Part shown: positions 46,257 through 55,275 of the stretch, one piece after another
How positions within the stretch are numbered: position 1 is the first letter of the stretch
How the letters are laid out: each line of letters begins with the position of its first letter
From: Providencia sp. R33
GTDB taxonomy: Bacteria; Pseudomonadota; Gammaproteobacteria; Enterobacterales; Enterobacteriaceae
DNA: 64,000 nucleotides
Reading direction: 5' to 3'
Assembly (NCBI RefSeq): GCF_019343475.1
Contig: NZ_CP072453.1
Coordinates: 992,001 to 1,056,000 of the forward strand
Position numbers and translations under genes: made by a program
The notes under the pieces: model-generated
The model's input: only the letters and a program-made list of their open reading frames with translations
What the model was told of the DNA's origin: nothing
Databases searched by the model: none

Positions 46257-46874
46257 TTACACCTCCGCTGGGTTTTTTAGTTCGCCGCTTTTATCGCCAA
46301 ATGGCTTCGCGTCTTTATGGGGTTTGATGACAATGTTCGGGTTGGTGAAGCTAGGATCTGGCATTGGCGCGATCCCGCATTCAGTGCCGTGTAATTCACG
46401 CAGAACATTAATATCATCAAAATCTAAAGCGCGTTGTGGGCAAGACTCAACACACACAGGTTTCATGCCTTTTGCGACACGTTCATAACAACCATCGCAC
46501 TTGCTCATCAGCTTTTTCTTCTCATCAAATTGTGGAGCACCATATGGGCAACGCAATTCGCAATAACGGCAACCGACACAAATAGACTGGTCGACAACCA
46601 CTAAACCATCTTCTTCACGTTTGTGCATAGCGCCTGTTGGGCAGCCCGCAACACAAGTTGGGTTTGAGCAGTGGTTACACGAAATTGACAGGTAATAATT
46701 AAAGACATTTTGCTGCCAAATGCCATCTTGTTTTTGCCAACTACCACCGCCAAATTCGTACACACGACGGAATTTAGGGCCTAAATCTAAATCTTTTTCG
46801 TCCTTACAACTGACTTGACAGGTTTTACAGCCAGTGCATTTTGTGGAGTCAAAATAAAAGCCATACTGTTTCAT
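46257..46874 (-). CDS. dmsB: DMSO reductase iron-sulfur subunit DmsB
   Basis: The electron-transfer subunit with four [4Fe-4S] clusters. Four Cys groups are visible: CTGCKTCQVSC, CNHCSNPTCVAGCPTGA, CVGCRYCELRCPYGAP, and CDGCYERV with CVESCPQRA. The 205 residues equal the E. coli length. Two start codons are adjacent; ATG 46874 has GGAG at better spacing than 46877. It is 11 bp behind dmsA in the operon. Confidence 0.95.
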   Translation of the reverse strand: MKQYGFYFDSTKCTGCKTCQVSCKDEKDLDLGPKFRRVYEFGGGSWQKQDGIWQQNVFNYYLSISCNHCSNPTCVAGCPTGAMHKREEDGLVVVDQSICVGCRYCELRCPYGAPQFDEKKKLMSKCDGCYERVAKGMKPVCVESCPQRALDFDDINVLRELHGTECGIAPMPDPSFTNPNIVIKPHKDAKPFGDKSGELKNPAEV

Positions 46875-46885
46875 CATTTAACTCC

Positions 46886-49315
46886 TTAAGCGCGTTTAAC
46901 TTCAACAAGGTTGGTATGCTGTGGTGTACCTTTCGCGAGTGGGGAAGGCACATGTGAAGTTAAGGTATTGATACAACCGCCAACATCTAAACCTTCACTA
47001 TTGAGGGTACGCCATGCACCTTGCGGAACAGCAATAACACCGGGTAATACACGCTCAGTCACTTTAACTTTAATTTGGATACGGCCACGGTCATTGAATA
47101 TCTCAGCCAGATCACCATTATTTAAACCACGCTGTTGCGCATCAATTGGGTTGAGCCAGAATTGGTGAGGAATGGCCTCACGTAGCATCGCCACATTATA
47201 ATAGGATGAATGCACATGACCTTTATCATGGAAGCCTGTCATCAATAAAGTGTGTTTTTGGTCTTTAGCTTGTGCCTCAACCCCTTCTTTATTTACACAA
47301 TATTCTGGAAGAGCAGGGATGCGTTGGCCTTCTGGCAACTCCCAATTTTTAACTCTTTCAGCCAGTTTTTCTGAATAAATTTCAATTTTCCCTGATGGCG
47401 TTTTTAACGGGTTGTTAATCGGGTCATCACGGAATTTTTTCAGTGCAATATTTTCGCTGCTATTTAGGAACTTACGGTCAATGATACCCGCACCGTCTGT
47501 TTCACTAAACTCAGGTAGGTGTGGCATTTTTTCACGAGTTTTGTTGTAACAGAACTCAATCCACTCTGCGTAAGTACGGCCTTCTGTGAATTGATCTTTA
47601 ACACCCATTTTTTCCGCTATTTCGGCTAATACGTCATAGTTAGGACGGTTTTCCCATAGTGGCTCAATCGCATTCTGTAGGCGCACAAGGTAATGATACG
47701 CACCACTTGCATAGGAGTTATTAATCAGGTCGTTAGTTTCAACGGTGGTGACGTCAGGTAGCAGTAAATCTGCATATTTAGCCGATGGGGTGTCGTGGTT
47801 ATCCCACACTAAAATAAACTCACACTTAGACTCATCAGAGAGAATTTCATGGGTTTTATTCAAGTCACCGTGTTGGTTACCTATAACATTACTGGAGTAA
47901 CACCACATAAATTTGATGTCGTTTTCCAGTTTATCAACACCTTTGATACCGCCATTTTCTGCCGTCAGTTCTTTACCGCGTACAATGGCTTCAGACCACA
48001 TGTAGGTTGGGATCAGCGCTTTCACAGGGTTAGGTAATGCAAAACCTGCAACTGGGTAAGCGTAGCTATTACCCCATAAACCGGTGTTAGTACCAGCTCG
48101 ACCAATATTGCCTGACATCAATGGCAGCATCATGATAGAACGGCAAGCCTGCTCACCATTTTCCGTACGTTGTAAGCCCCAACCTTGTGAAATCCAAGCG
48201 CGATTTGCATTGCCAATTTCACGTGCTAATTGGGTGATACGTGCAACAGAAATGCCAGTTAGCTTACTTGCCCATTCAGGTGTTTTAACAATGCCATCTG
48301 GGCCATTACCTAAGATATAGTCTTTATATGAACCATTACGCGGCGCAGATGCGGGAAGTGTGGACTCATCCCAGCCAACACAGTAATTTTTTAGGAATTC
48401 TTCGTCAGTTAACCCTTCTTGGATCATTACATAGCCCAGTGCTGCAACTAATGCTGCGTCAGTACCTGGGTAGATAGGGATCCATTCAGCGCCTAACGTT
48501 GTGACGCTATCAGTGCGGCGTGGGTCAATAATAATGACCTTTGCTTTACTCTTATCTAATGCATTGAGTGTTTCATAAAATTGGCCTCCACCAGACATTC
48601 GTGTTTCGGCGAGGTTATGACCAAACATGACAACTAAATCAGAATTTTGAATTTCGGATAAATAAGACTCTTCAACGCTACCATATACGTATGGTGTAAT
48701 TTCCATTAACTGAGCGTATGAATAGGTACCGTAATCACCTAAGAAACCACCCGTTAAGCTGAGTAGACGTTTACACGCGGCACGGCCATGCAAGTTTGCG
48801 CCTGTTGAACCAGAACCATACTGATAATAAATAGCATCACTGCCATATTTATCAATGGTATATTTCAGTTTTTCAGCAATGATAGTAGTGGCTTCATCCC
48901 AAGTGATTTTCTTGAATTTTCCTTCACCACGTTTACCTACACGAACCATTGGGTATTTTAAACGGTCAGGATTATAGGTTTTCCAACGCACTGAGCGTCC
49001 ACGTAAGCATGGGCGAATTTGGTGTTCGCCTAACGTGGAGTCATCGTACATTGTTTCGTTAGAAATACGGCTGATAACACCGTCTTTAACGTGAACCTTC
49101 AGAGGGCAACGACTTCCACAGTTAACTAAGCATGCGCTGTAACTGATTTTTTCGCTGACTTCGTCAGGCATGATTGCTGGTGCTTTTGCTTGAGCAGAAA
49201 AGGGGAGAGTGATTGAGCCAGCCACTGCGGCGACACCCGCAACGGTTGCAGAGGTCTGTATAAACTCCCTTCTGCTCAGTTCTCCAAATTGAGTATTATT
49301 TTTAATTTTATGCAT
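46886..49315 (-). CDS. dmsA: DMSO reductase catalytic molybdopterin subunit DmsA
   Basis: A Tat-exported Mo-bisMGD enzyme that reduces DMSO or related S/N-oxides at the membrane. About 809 residues begin with a twin-arginine signal, LSRREFIQTSATVAG, and cleavage near AQA. The N-terminal cluster motif is CLVNCGSRCPLKV, with a later Cys in RPCLRGRS. The region YYQYGSGSTGANLHG contains the candidate Ser ligand to Mo. Downstream are FGHNLAETRMSGGG, IIDPRRTDSVT and the C-terminal GDLAEIFNDRGRIQIKVKVT. ATG 49315 is favoured over 49321 for spacing to AGG. An FNR box lies upstream. Confidence 0.94.
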   Translation of the reverse strand: MHKIKNNTQFGELSRREFIQTSATVAGVAAVAGSITLPFSAQAKAPAIMPDEVSEKISYSACLVNCGSRCPLKVHVKDGVISRISNETMYDDSTLGEHQIRPCLRGRSVRWKTYNPDRLKYPMVRVGKRGEGKFKKITWDEATTIIAEKLKYTIDKYGSDAIYYQYGSGSTGANLHGRAACKRLLSLTGGFLGDYGTYSYAQLMEITPYVYGSVEESYLSEIQNSDLVVMFGHNLAETRMSGGGQFYETLNALDKSKAKVIIIDPRRTDSVTTLGAEWIPIYPGTDAALVAALGYVMIQEGLTDEEFLKNYCVGWDESTLPASAPRNGSYKDYILGNGPDGIVKTPEWASKLTGISVARITQLAREIGNANRAWISQGWGLQRTENGEQACRSIMMLPLMSGNIGRAGTNTGLWGNSYAYPVAGFALPNPVKALIPTYMWSEAIVRGKELTAENGGIKGVDKLENDIKFMWCYSSNVIGNQHGDLNKTHEILSDESKCEFILVWDNHDTPSAKYADLLLPDVTTVETNDLINNSYASGAYHYLVRLQNAIEPLWENRPNYDVLAEIAEKMGVKDQFTEGRTYAEWIEFCYNKTREKMPHLPEFSETDGAGIIDRKFLNSSENIALKKFRDDPINNPLKTPSGKIEIYSEKLAERVKNWELPEGQRIPALPEYCVNKEGVEAQAKDQKHTLLMTGFHDKGHVHSSYYNVAMLREAIPHQFWLNPIDAQQRGLNNGDLAEIFNDRGRIQIKVKVTERVLPGVIAVPQGAWRTLNSEGLDVGGCINTLTSHVPSPLAKGTPQHTNLVEVKRA

Positions 49316-49388
49316 TGACATTGCCTATATGTAAATAACAACACGACTAACTTGTTTTATATGTTAAAAAATGTCTGTGTTAAGTGAC

Positions 49389-49402
49389 ATGATTTACATC
49401 AA
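49389..49402 (-). promoter_or_regulatory. FNR box upstream of dmsA
   Basis: On the minus strand TTGATGTAAATCAT matches TTGAT-N4-ATCAA at nine of ten bases. A TATAAA -10 element lies about 28 bp downstream (49361-49356), so the box sits near -41 to -46, suitable for anaerobic activation. Confidence 0.72.
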
Positions 49403-49595
49403 TGTTGATACGGATAAATTTTATGTATTTATATAATTTATAAGGTTTTTTTAGCTGAAGAGGTTTTTAGTTCTATTTTTATTAACTATCGTTATATTTA
49501 TTTTTATATAATGATTGGGTGGGAAATGAGGAAAAAGAGGGGCTAAACCCTCTTTTAAAATACTACTTTAGATGTAGATAAATAAGAAAGTTTTA

Positions 49596-50864
49596 CTAAT
49601 CACTTGGTGTTAACGGTTTTACTGCCGACGAGTTAATTAATCTAACATCATTTCCGGTAGGTGATTGATGTGGCATTAAATTAAATTGCGGTAAGATAGA
49701 AAAAATGTGGTCAAAGATATCTGATTGGATCCTTTCATATTCAACCCAAACCGTTGTATTTGTAAATGCGTAAATCTCGATAGGAATACCATTCGAGTCC
49801 GATTCCAATTGCCTTACCATGATGGTCATTTTTTTATGAATGTTAGGGTGTGCTTTTAAATAGGCATCAATATAAGCACGAAATGTCCCGATATTTGTCA
49901 AACGGCGTTGGTTTAATGGGATCGCTTTCTCATCAGGAATTGCAGAATTAAATACTTGGATTTCAGATACTTTTTGGCCAATATATGGTTCAAGTAAATT
50001 GGCTTTTTCGCAGAGCGTAATTTCTTCAGGCGTTAAAAAATGTACGCTGGTGGCATCAATACGAAAACTGCGTTTTATCCGTCGCCCACCAGATTCTGTC
50101 ATGCCTTTCCAGTTCTTAAAAGAATCTGAAATTAATGCATAAGTTGGAATGGTCGTAACGGTATTATCCCAGTTACGGACTTTCACTGTGGTTAAACCAA
50201 TATCAACAACGGCACCGTCAGCACCGTATTTTGGCATTTCTAACCAATCACCAATATTCACCATATTATTGGCTGATAGCTGTATTCCAGCAACTAAGCC
50301 CATTATAGGGTCTTTAAATACCAACATCATCACTGCCGTCATGGCACCTAACCCACTTAAAATAATCAGTGGAGATTTACCAATCAGTAGTGCAATGATC
50401 ATGATGGCAATCAGTATTGATGCTATGAGCTTAATACTTTGGAATATGCCTCGCAGAGGAAGGTGTGCGGTTTTGGCAGCACGTTGTAGGATACCTAATA
50501 CGATATCGAGAATAGAATAAATCGTTAATAAACCAAATAGTAGGCACCATGCTTGTGAGCCAACCTTAAGAACGGTTTGTGCGGTTGAGCCAGCAGATAG
50601 CCAAAGCGTTGCTTGGATATTAACTACCACCCCTTGGATCACAAATGCAATTCGGTTGAAAAGATAATGTTGGGTGAGCAAATGAGGCCAGCTACCCGCA
50701 GATTTTTGCCCCCGTTTTTCTAACGTAGGCAGTAATATTTTGTGTAAAAAAAGGTGCAATACAAGGGCGACAATCAGTATGAGCCCAAGCACCATGAGCA
50801 AAGAGGCGAGGTTGGCATAGTCTTGATTAAACTGGTGTACCCAGTCGAGCAGTTGCTGCTGCAT
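49596..50864 (-). CDS. ybdG: YbdG-type mechanosensitive channel (MscS superfamily)
   Basis: An inner-membrane channel of small conductance activated by membrane tension. The 422 residues have five membrane segments in the first 190. The MscS pore and vestibule signature is LSGLGAMTAVMMLVFKDPIMGLVAGIQL, and DWLEMPKYGADGAVVDIGLT and VRNWDNTVTTIPTYALISDSF follow. The C-terminus has HQSPTGNDVRLI, as in E. coli YbdG (415 residues). It is a single gene. No terminator is obvious. Confidence 0.93.
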   Translation of the reverse strand: MQQQLLDWVHQFNQDYANLASLLMVLGLILIVALVLHLFLHKILLPTLEKRGQKSAGSWPHLLTQHYLFNRIAFVIQGVVVNIQATLWLSAGSTAQTVLKVGSQAWCLLFGLLTIYSILDIVLGILQRAAKTAHLPLRGIFQSIKLIASILIAIMIIALLIGKSPLIILSGLGAMTAVMMLVFKDPIMGLVAGIQLSANNMVNIGDWLEMPKYGADGAVVDIGLTTVKVRNWDNTVTTIPTYALISDSFKNWKGMTESGGRRIKRSFRIDATSVHFLTPEEITLCEKANLLEPYIGQKVSEIQVFNSAIPDEKAIPLNQRRLTNIGTFRAYIDAYLKAHPNIHKKMTIMVRQLESDSNGIPIEIYAFTNTTVWVEYERIQSDIFDHIFSILPQFNLMPHQSPTGNDVRLINSSAVKPLTPSD

Positions 50865-51120
50865 GTGTTCTCCTTCTATGACGATGTTTTAATTGCAGTT
50901 TATCTCTATAAAAAGTTTTGGTTACTAAGAAAGACTATCATGGGCAGATTTAAATTTCATTATAAGAGAAATAAAACTCTGTCTTAATAATGTATGGAAG
51001 CGATAAATATTAGGATGATAATAAAATTACTTTGGTAATAATAACGTAGATGAATGGATAGCTTTTAGCGTAACGTGCCAGACATGCCAACATAAATTTA
51101 ACACACTGCAAAATAGCAAT
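50865..51120. other. Intergenic region upstream of ybdG
   Basis: AT-rich sequence that should contain the ybdG promoter. No other gene or RNA was recognised here; the next elements are the terminator and tiny gene at 51121-51293. Confidence 0.45.
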
Positions 51121-51149
51121 AAAAAAGCGGCTTTGAATTCAAAGCCGCT
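51121..51149 (-). terminator. Rho-independent terminator of the tiny gene at 51222-51293
   Basis: On the minus strand AGCGGCTTTGAATTCAAAGCCGCT, a self-complementary stem, is followed by six T residues. No other minus-strand gene lies upstream to use it. Confidence 0.8.
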
Positions 51150-51221
51150 GTGCAGAATATTTGCAAATTAACGCTAATGATAAGGTAAATGAAAGGTTTG
51201 ATTGACTAGAAAACAACTAAC

Positions 51222-51293
51222 TTACATAAAACGTTTTGACAGTAATTCAATGACTTCTTGAACACTACTGATAAATTCTTTAATGCTGCTCAT
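51222..51293 (-). CDS. Tiny amphipathic peptide (23 residues), unknown; possibly on an sRNA
   Basis: ATG 51293 opens MSSIKEFISSVQEVIELLSK and ends RFM. GGAG lies seven bases before the start. A strong promoter lies about 40 bp upstream and a perfect terminator 70 bp downstream, giving a transcript near 210 nt. The peptide would form a single amphipathic helix with Ile/Phe/Val/Leu on one face. The transcript could act as a small RNA as well as a messenger. I do not recognise it. Confidence 0.55.
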   Translation of the reverse strand: MSSIKEFISSVQEVIELLSKRFM

Positions 51294-51314
51294 GGTTAAC
51301 TCCGATTATTAAAG

Positions 51315-51365
51315 TGTGATCTCGATCACGTGAAGGCATTTTAATCTTTGGGTTGTTAATGTCAA
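51315..51365 (-). promoter_or_regulatory. Sigma-70 promoter with CRP site at the start point, driving the tiny gene
   Basis: On the minus strand TTGACA (51365-51360), a 16-bp spacer and TAAAAT (51343-51338) predict a start near 51331. TGTGATCTCGATCACG (51315-51330), 9 of 10 bases of TGTGA-N6-TCACA, lies directly over the start, a position expected to repress. Confidence 0.6.
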
Positions 51366-51549
51366 GTTAATCCTAAAATATATTTTAAAAATTAAACATA
51401 ATTTTAATGTGGGTATTTGTCGTGACTATAGTTGTTTCTTCTATAGGCTTTATAAGAAAAAAGATGAATTGAAACGCAGATGGGTAAATATGGTGTATGG
51501 TTAATTATACGAAAGAGAATAAATTGGCTAATTAAAGGGATGTATATCA

Positions 51550-52392
51550 ATGATAACTTACGTGAATGGTCAATATCTACCTGAAGAACAGGCTACAGTA
51601 TCTGTTTTCGACCGAGGTTTTCTATTTGCCGATGCAGTATATGAAGTGACCGCCATTATCAATGGAAAACTTGTCGATTTTGAAAACCATATTGCACGCT
51701 TACAGCGTTCATGTCATGAATTGCAACTTGATTTACCGTATAGCGTGGATGAGATTAAACAAATTCATACGCAATTAATTGAGCGTAACAATATCAATGA
51801 AGGACTTATTTACCTTCAATTCACTCGAGGAAATGCAAAACAGCGTAATTTTTTATTTCCTGATAAAGAGACTAAACCAACGTTAGTATTGTTTGCACAA
51901 AAGACGAACATTGTTGATAGCCTAAAAGTAAAAAATGGCATTACGGCTGTCACAGTAGAAGATATTCGCTGGGGGCGGTGTGATATTAAGACGGTGGCTT
52001 TATTAGCTGCGTCCTTAGCAAAAGAGCATGCTAAACAACAAGGTGCTGATGATGCAATTTTCGTCAAGGATGGGATTGTAACAGAAGGAAGTTCCAGTAA
52101 TTGCTTTATTGTGAATCAGTATAATCAATTACAGACTCGAGGGTTGACTCATGAGATCTTACCCGGTATTACACGAAAAGCGGTCATTTCGCTGGCTCAA
52201 GAGCAGGGTATAGAGATTATTGAAAAAGCATTTAGCCTTGAAGAAATGCTAACCGCGAAAGAAGTTTTTATGACATCGGCTACAACATTAGTTTGCCCTG
52301 TCATCAAAATTAATCATCAGGTGATTGGGGACGGTAAGCCGGGGAGTATTGCCATCCGGCTACGCGAGATTTACCTAGAGAATACAAAATAA
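51550..52392 (+). CDS. Class IV aminotransferase, D-amino-acid transaminase-like
   Basis: A PLP enzyme of fold type IV. The 280 residues have MITYVNGQYLPEEQATVSVF, DRGFLFADAVYEV, the PLP Lys at about 147 (RCDIKTVALLAASLA), the DDAIFVKDGIVTEGSSSNCF segment with the cofactor-contacting Glu, and LPGITRKAVISLA. The pattern fits D-alanine/D-amino-acid transaminase better than branched-chain or aminodeoxychorismate lyase members, although the boundaries among these families are blurred. It is monocistronic and convergent with the isochorismatase-like gene. Confidence 0.82.
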   Translation: MITYVNGQYLPEEQATVSVFDRGFLFADAVYEVTAIINGKLVDFENHIARLQRSCHELQLDLPYSVDEIKQIHTQLIERNNINEGLIYLQFTRGNAKQRNFLFPDKETKPTLVLFAQKTNIVDSLKVKNGITAVTVEDIRWGRCDIKTVALLAASLAKEHAKQQGADDAIFVKDGIVTEGSSSNCFIVNQYNQLQTRGLTHEILPGITRKAVISLAQEQGIEIIEKAFSLEEMLTAKEVFMTSATTLVCPVIKINHQVIGDGKPGSIAIRLREIYLENTK

Positions 52393-52405
52393 CAAATAGA
52401 CTTTG

Positions 52406-52981
52406 TTATTTTGATTGCAGAAATTCCTTAACGGAAGAAACCGTGACCATGCCCTCTAATGCTTGGAGACTTTGCTGATGAAGTTCAAGTGTTGGAGCGG
52501 CGCATAAATCATCTAAAATAGTGACAAAGTAGCCTAAATCATGCGCTTCACGCGCTGTGCTCTGAATGGCTTTTACGGTGCTAACACCACCAATAAACAA
52601 CTGTGTAATTCCATTATTCGTGAGCCACTTATTAAAATGGTTTCCAGCAAATGCGGAGACACCTTTTTTAATCATTACAGGATCGCGAAAACCCACATCA
52701 AGGTCATGTACCCAATTACAGCCGTTGTCACTTAGTTTTAATGCACCAATTTCTTTGGCGTGTTGAAACATAGGAGAGCCAGCGGGAACATCGTGGTAAT
52801 TATCTGAGAACCCCACTTTTACCCAAATAACAGGAATTCGAAGGTTTCTTGCATGAGTGGCTGCCTGATTCGCTTTTTCAATAATCTTTCGCTCATATGC
52901 TTGTTGATAGCTCGAATTTGATAAGCCATTTTTACCAATTATCTCTTCAATGAGATCAATAATTACTAATGCCTTGGACAT
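52406..52981 (-). CDS. Isochorismatase-fold hydrolase lacking the usual catalytic Cys
   Basis: The 191 residues adopt the cysteine-hydrolase/isochorismatase fold: ALVIIDLIEEI (Asp9), PVIWVKVGFSDN, VMIKKGVSAFAGN (Lys105/106), and LFIGGVSTVKAIQSTAREAHD. In amidohydrolase members the last motif reads G-V-x-T-x-x-C; here the Cys position (138) is Ala. EntB-type isochorismatases also lack this Cys. The substrate is therefore unclear: a vinyl-ether or other Cys-independent reaction, or a non-catalytic role. GAGG precedes ATG 52981. Confidence 0.82.
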   Translation of the reverse strand: MSKALVIIDLIEEIIGKNGLSNSSYQQAYERKIIEKANQAATHARNLRIPVIWVKVGFSDNYHDVPAGSPMFQHAKEIGALKLSDNGCNWVHDLDVGFRDPVMIKKGVSAFAGNHFNKWLTNNGITQLFIGGVSTVKAIQSTAREAHDLGYFVTILDDLCAAPTLELHQQSLQALEGMVTVSSVKEFLQSK

Positions 52982-53075
52982 TATTGCCTCTTTTTTCTGT
53001 AAGTAAATTAACTTAAAGGCGTTATGTTAACTGCAAAATAGTTCCTATGCTGTTAACTCAATTACAGAATTCAAT

Positions 53076-54437
53076 TTAAGGTAAATCAATAATGAAACCA
53101 ATCCCTTTATTATCTAATCCATCAGTAACTTTAATTGACGCATTAATTTTCAGCGCTAAATTATGGGCAATGGATAAACCTAAGCCACTTCCTGTTTCCA
53201 TTGTGCCTGGGACACGGTAAAAACGAGAAAAAATGAGTTGGCGGCTTTGTTCTGGAATACCTCGTCCATTATCTTGTAATGAAATGGTGGCCCCAAAAGG
53301 GGTTAAGTCTTTAATAGAAACTTTAATTTTGCCTTTCTCAGGGCAATATTTAATCGCATTTTCGATTAAATTGGTAAAGATATTGGTGAGCGCTAGCTTA
53401 TCTGTGAATATATAGAAAGAATCTGGGCTTTGCAGTTCAACATCGATATTTTTATTAATCGCATAAGGAACATGGGATGAAATAATGGTGCTGATTAAAG
53501 TGGGTAAATCAATTTTCTCTTTATTTAAGACAAAATCCTCGGCTTCTAAACGGGCTAAATCAATAAGTTGATGAGATAAAGAAGCTGCGCGGTTCAATGT
53601 TTCCTGCATATCATTAATAATTTCTTCTTTTTCTTTTGGATTATCGATTTGCATTAATAAATGTAACTGAGCGATAACTGCGGCAATAGGGGTACGTAGT
53701 TCATGTGCTGCATCTGCCATAAAGCGTTTTTCGCGCTGATTTGCTGCATCAACGCGGGTCATCAGGTTATTGATTGCCGCAATAATAGGACGAATTTCTT
53801 TATATTGTTCTTTAACTTCGATAGGCGATAAGTTGCCTGGTTGGCGACTGGATATAATTTTTGCAGCTTGTCTTAATGGCCTTAAGCTAAAATAGGCTGT
53901 AATGACAATAGCAAGAAACATGATTGCTAATATAAAAGCTAAGGGTATTGCAGTCCCTTCCGCTGGCGTACCTAACAATGAGGTACGGTCTGCGTAGGAT
54001 TCTGCAATAATCACTTCAAATTGCTTAGAGTGATTCCATGCGGATGTAAAATGCCAATCTGGGTATTGCCTTGTTAACTCGTCAATTGTTTTTAGCGAAG
54101 GTACTGCTAATTTTTCACTATTGCGGTAAAGAACATTACCTAAGTTGTCTCTAACAACCATAAATGGTCGATAATTAATCCCTTCACCATTCTCAATAGC
54201 CTCTGTATAGAGATTTTGTAATATGTTGGCGATTTCATTAAAATATTCAGGATTATCAGAAACGACGCCTAGTGTTTTGGCAAACCCAGTCGTAATGATT
54301 ACTTGTTGCTTGTTTAATTCTTCATGAATTGATGGCCAATAGAAAAATTGCAGCCAACCGACTAATATTAGCCATAGAAAAATCACAGAACTAATTTGTA
54401 AGCCGAAGGTATAAATAAAAAAGGATTTAACTTTCAC
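53076..54437 (-). CDS. Sensor histidine kinase (QseC/PmrB-like class)
   Basis: A 453-residue membrane kinase. Membrane segments at about 10-32 and 165-185 enclose a periplasmic domain of about 130 residues, then a HAMP segment follows. The H-box is FMADAAHELRTPIAAV with phospho-His245. The ATPase motifs are NLIENAIKYCP (N-box), LQDNGRGIPE (G1) and GSGLGLSIAHNLA (G2). It overlaps the upstream regulator gene by 11 bp. The signal is unknown; adjacency to a MipA/OmpV gene suggests an envelope cue. Confidence 0.9.
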   Translation of the reverse strand: MKVKSFFIYTFGLQISSVIFLWLILVGWLQFFYWPSIHEELNKQQVIITTGFAKTLGVVSDNPEYFNEIANILQNLYTEAIENGEGINYRPFMVVRDNLGNVLYRNSEKLAVPSLKTIDELTRQYPDWHFTSAWNHSKQFEVIIAESYADRTSLLGTPAEGTAIPLAFILAIMFLAIVITAYFSLRPLRQAAKIISSRQPGNLSPIEVKEQYKEIRPIIAAINNLMTRVDAANQREKRFMADAAHELRTPIAAVIAQLHLLMQIDNPKEKEEIINDMQETLNRAASLSHQLIDLARLEAEDFVLNKEKIDLPTLISTIISSHVPYAINKNIDVELQSPDSFYIFTDKLALTNIFTNLIENAIKYCPEKGKIKVSIKDLTPFGATISLQDNGRGIPEQSRQLIFSRFYRVPGTMETGSGLGLSIAHNLALKINASIKVTDGLDNKGIGFIIDLP

Positions 54438-55101
54438 TTGGCTGAGCTTCTTTTTTTAATAAATAACCGATACCACGGATAGTAATAATACGGTCTTTAC
54501 CTATCTTGCGGCGCAAATTATGAATATGAACTTCTAAAGAGTTACTTTCCACATCATCGATACCAAAGAGTCGCTGCTCTAAATCTGTCTTTCGAACAAC
54601 ATTATCTGCATTCTTAATTAATTCATACAACAATAAATACTCTTTTCCAGAGAGCAAGAGTAGCTGTTCATTAAGCGTGACTTGATGATTTACTGGGTTC
54701 AATTGCAGATTATCTAATTGCCAAATTTCGGATGAAAATCCAGCTATTCGACGGCTTACAGCTTTGACGCGAGATATAAGTTCGGGCATGGCAAATGGCT
54801 TGGTCAAAAAGTCATCCGCACCTGAGTCTAAGCTAGAAACTAAATTATCCATTTGATTTCGGGCAGTTAATATAATGATTGGGATTGATTCCCCAGAGTT
54901 ACGCCATGCAATTAACTCATCATGACCATCACCATCAGGTAGCCCTAAATCTAATAGCATTAAATCAAAATTACGAGAAGCGAGCTGTGATTTTGCATCG
55001 GTAAGCAATCGCACCCAACAGGGATTAAAACCTGCCAATTCAAGCCCACGACAAAGTGCTTTCCCCAGTTGGAGATCATCTTCTACTAATAGGATATTCA
55101 T
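54427..55101 (-). CDS. OmpR/PhoB-family response regulator
   Basis: The 224 residues start MNILLVEDDLQLGKALCRGL. The receiver has phospho-Asp51 (LMLLDLGLPDGDG) and the conserved FLTKPFAMPEL. The winged-helix DNA-binding domain has LSGKEYLLLYELIKNADNVV, SNSLEVHIHNLRRKIG and IRGIGYLL. ATG 55101 has AGAGG upstream; a longer frame to 55152 is not needed. It is divergent from a small membrane-protein gene and mipA, with an array of YTTAAS repeats in between that it probably binds. Confidence 0.92.
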   Translation of the reverse strand: MNILLVEDDLQLGKALCRGLELAGFNPCWVRLLTDAKSQLASRNFDLMLLDLGLPDGDGHDELIAWRNSGESIPIIILTARNQMDNLVSSLDSGADDFLTKPFAMPELISRVKAVSRRIAGFSSEIWQLDNLQLNPVNHQVTLNEQLLLLSGKEYLLLYELIKNADNVVRKTDLEQRLFGIDDVESNSLEVHIHNLRRKIGKDRIITIRGIGYLLKKEAQPSES

Positions 55102-55177
55102 ATTATCACCTCTGGGCGTCAGTATAAGCAGCCAATGGAAACCAGACAACATCTAGTCGTCCCAACTTCAGCTTAGA

Positions 55178-55216
55178 TTTAAGTTTATCTTAAGCTTGGT
55201 TTAACCCATTTTTAAG
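55178..55216. repeat. Four direct repeats YTTAA(G/C) with 11-bp period, candidate regulator operator
   Basis: TTTAAG (55178), CTTAAG (55189), TTTAAC (55200) and TTTAAG (55211) are each separated by five bases. A weaker TTCAGC at 55167 extends the phase. Direct hexamers every 11 bp are the binding mode of OmpR/PhoB-type regulators, and the YTTAA-N5-YTTAA pattern is that of PmrA/QseB boxes. Confidence 0.7.
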
Positions 55217-55275
55217 GTACAAAAATATAGACGGATTATTATTCTTACACCTTCCTAAGAATAAGAGCATTGATG

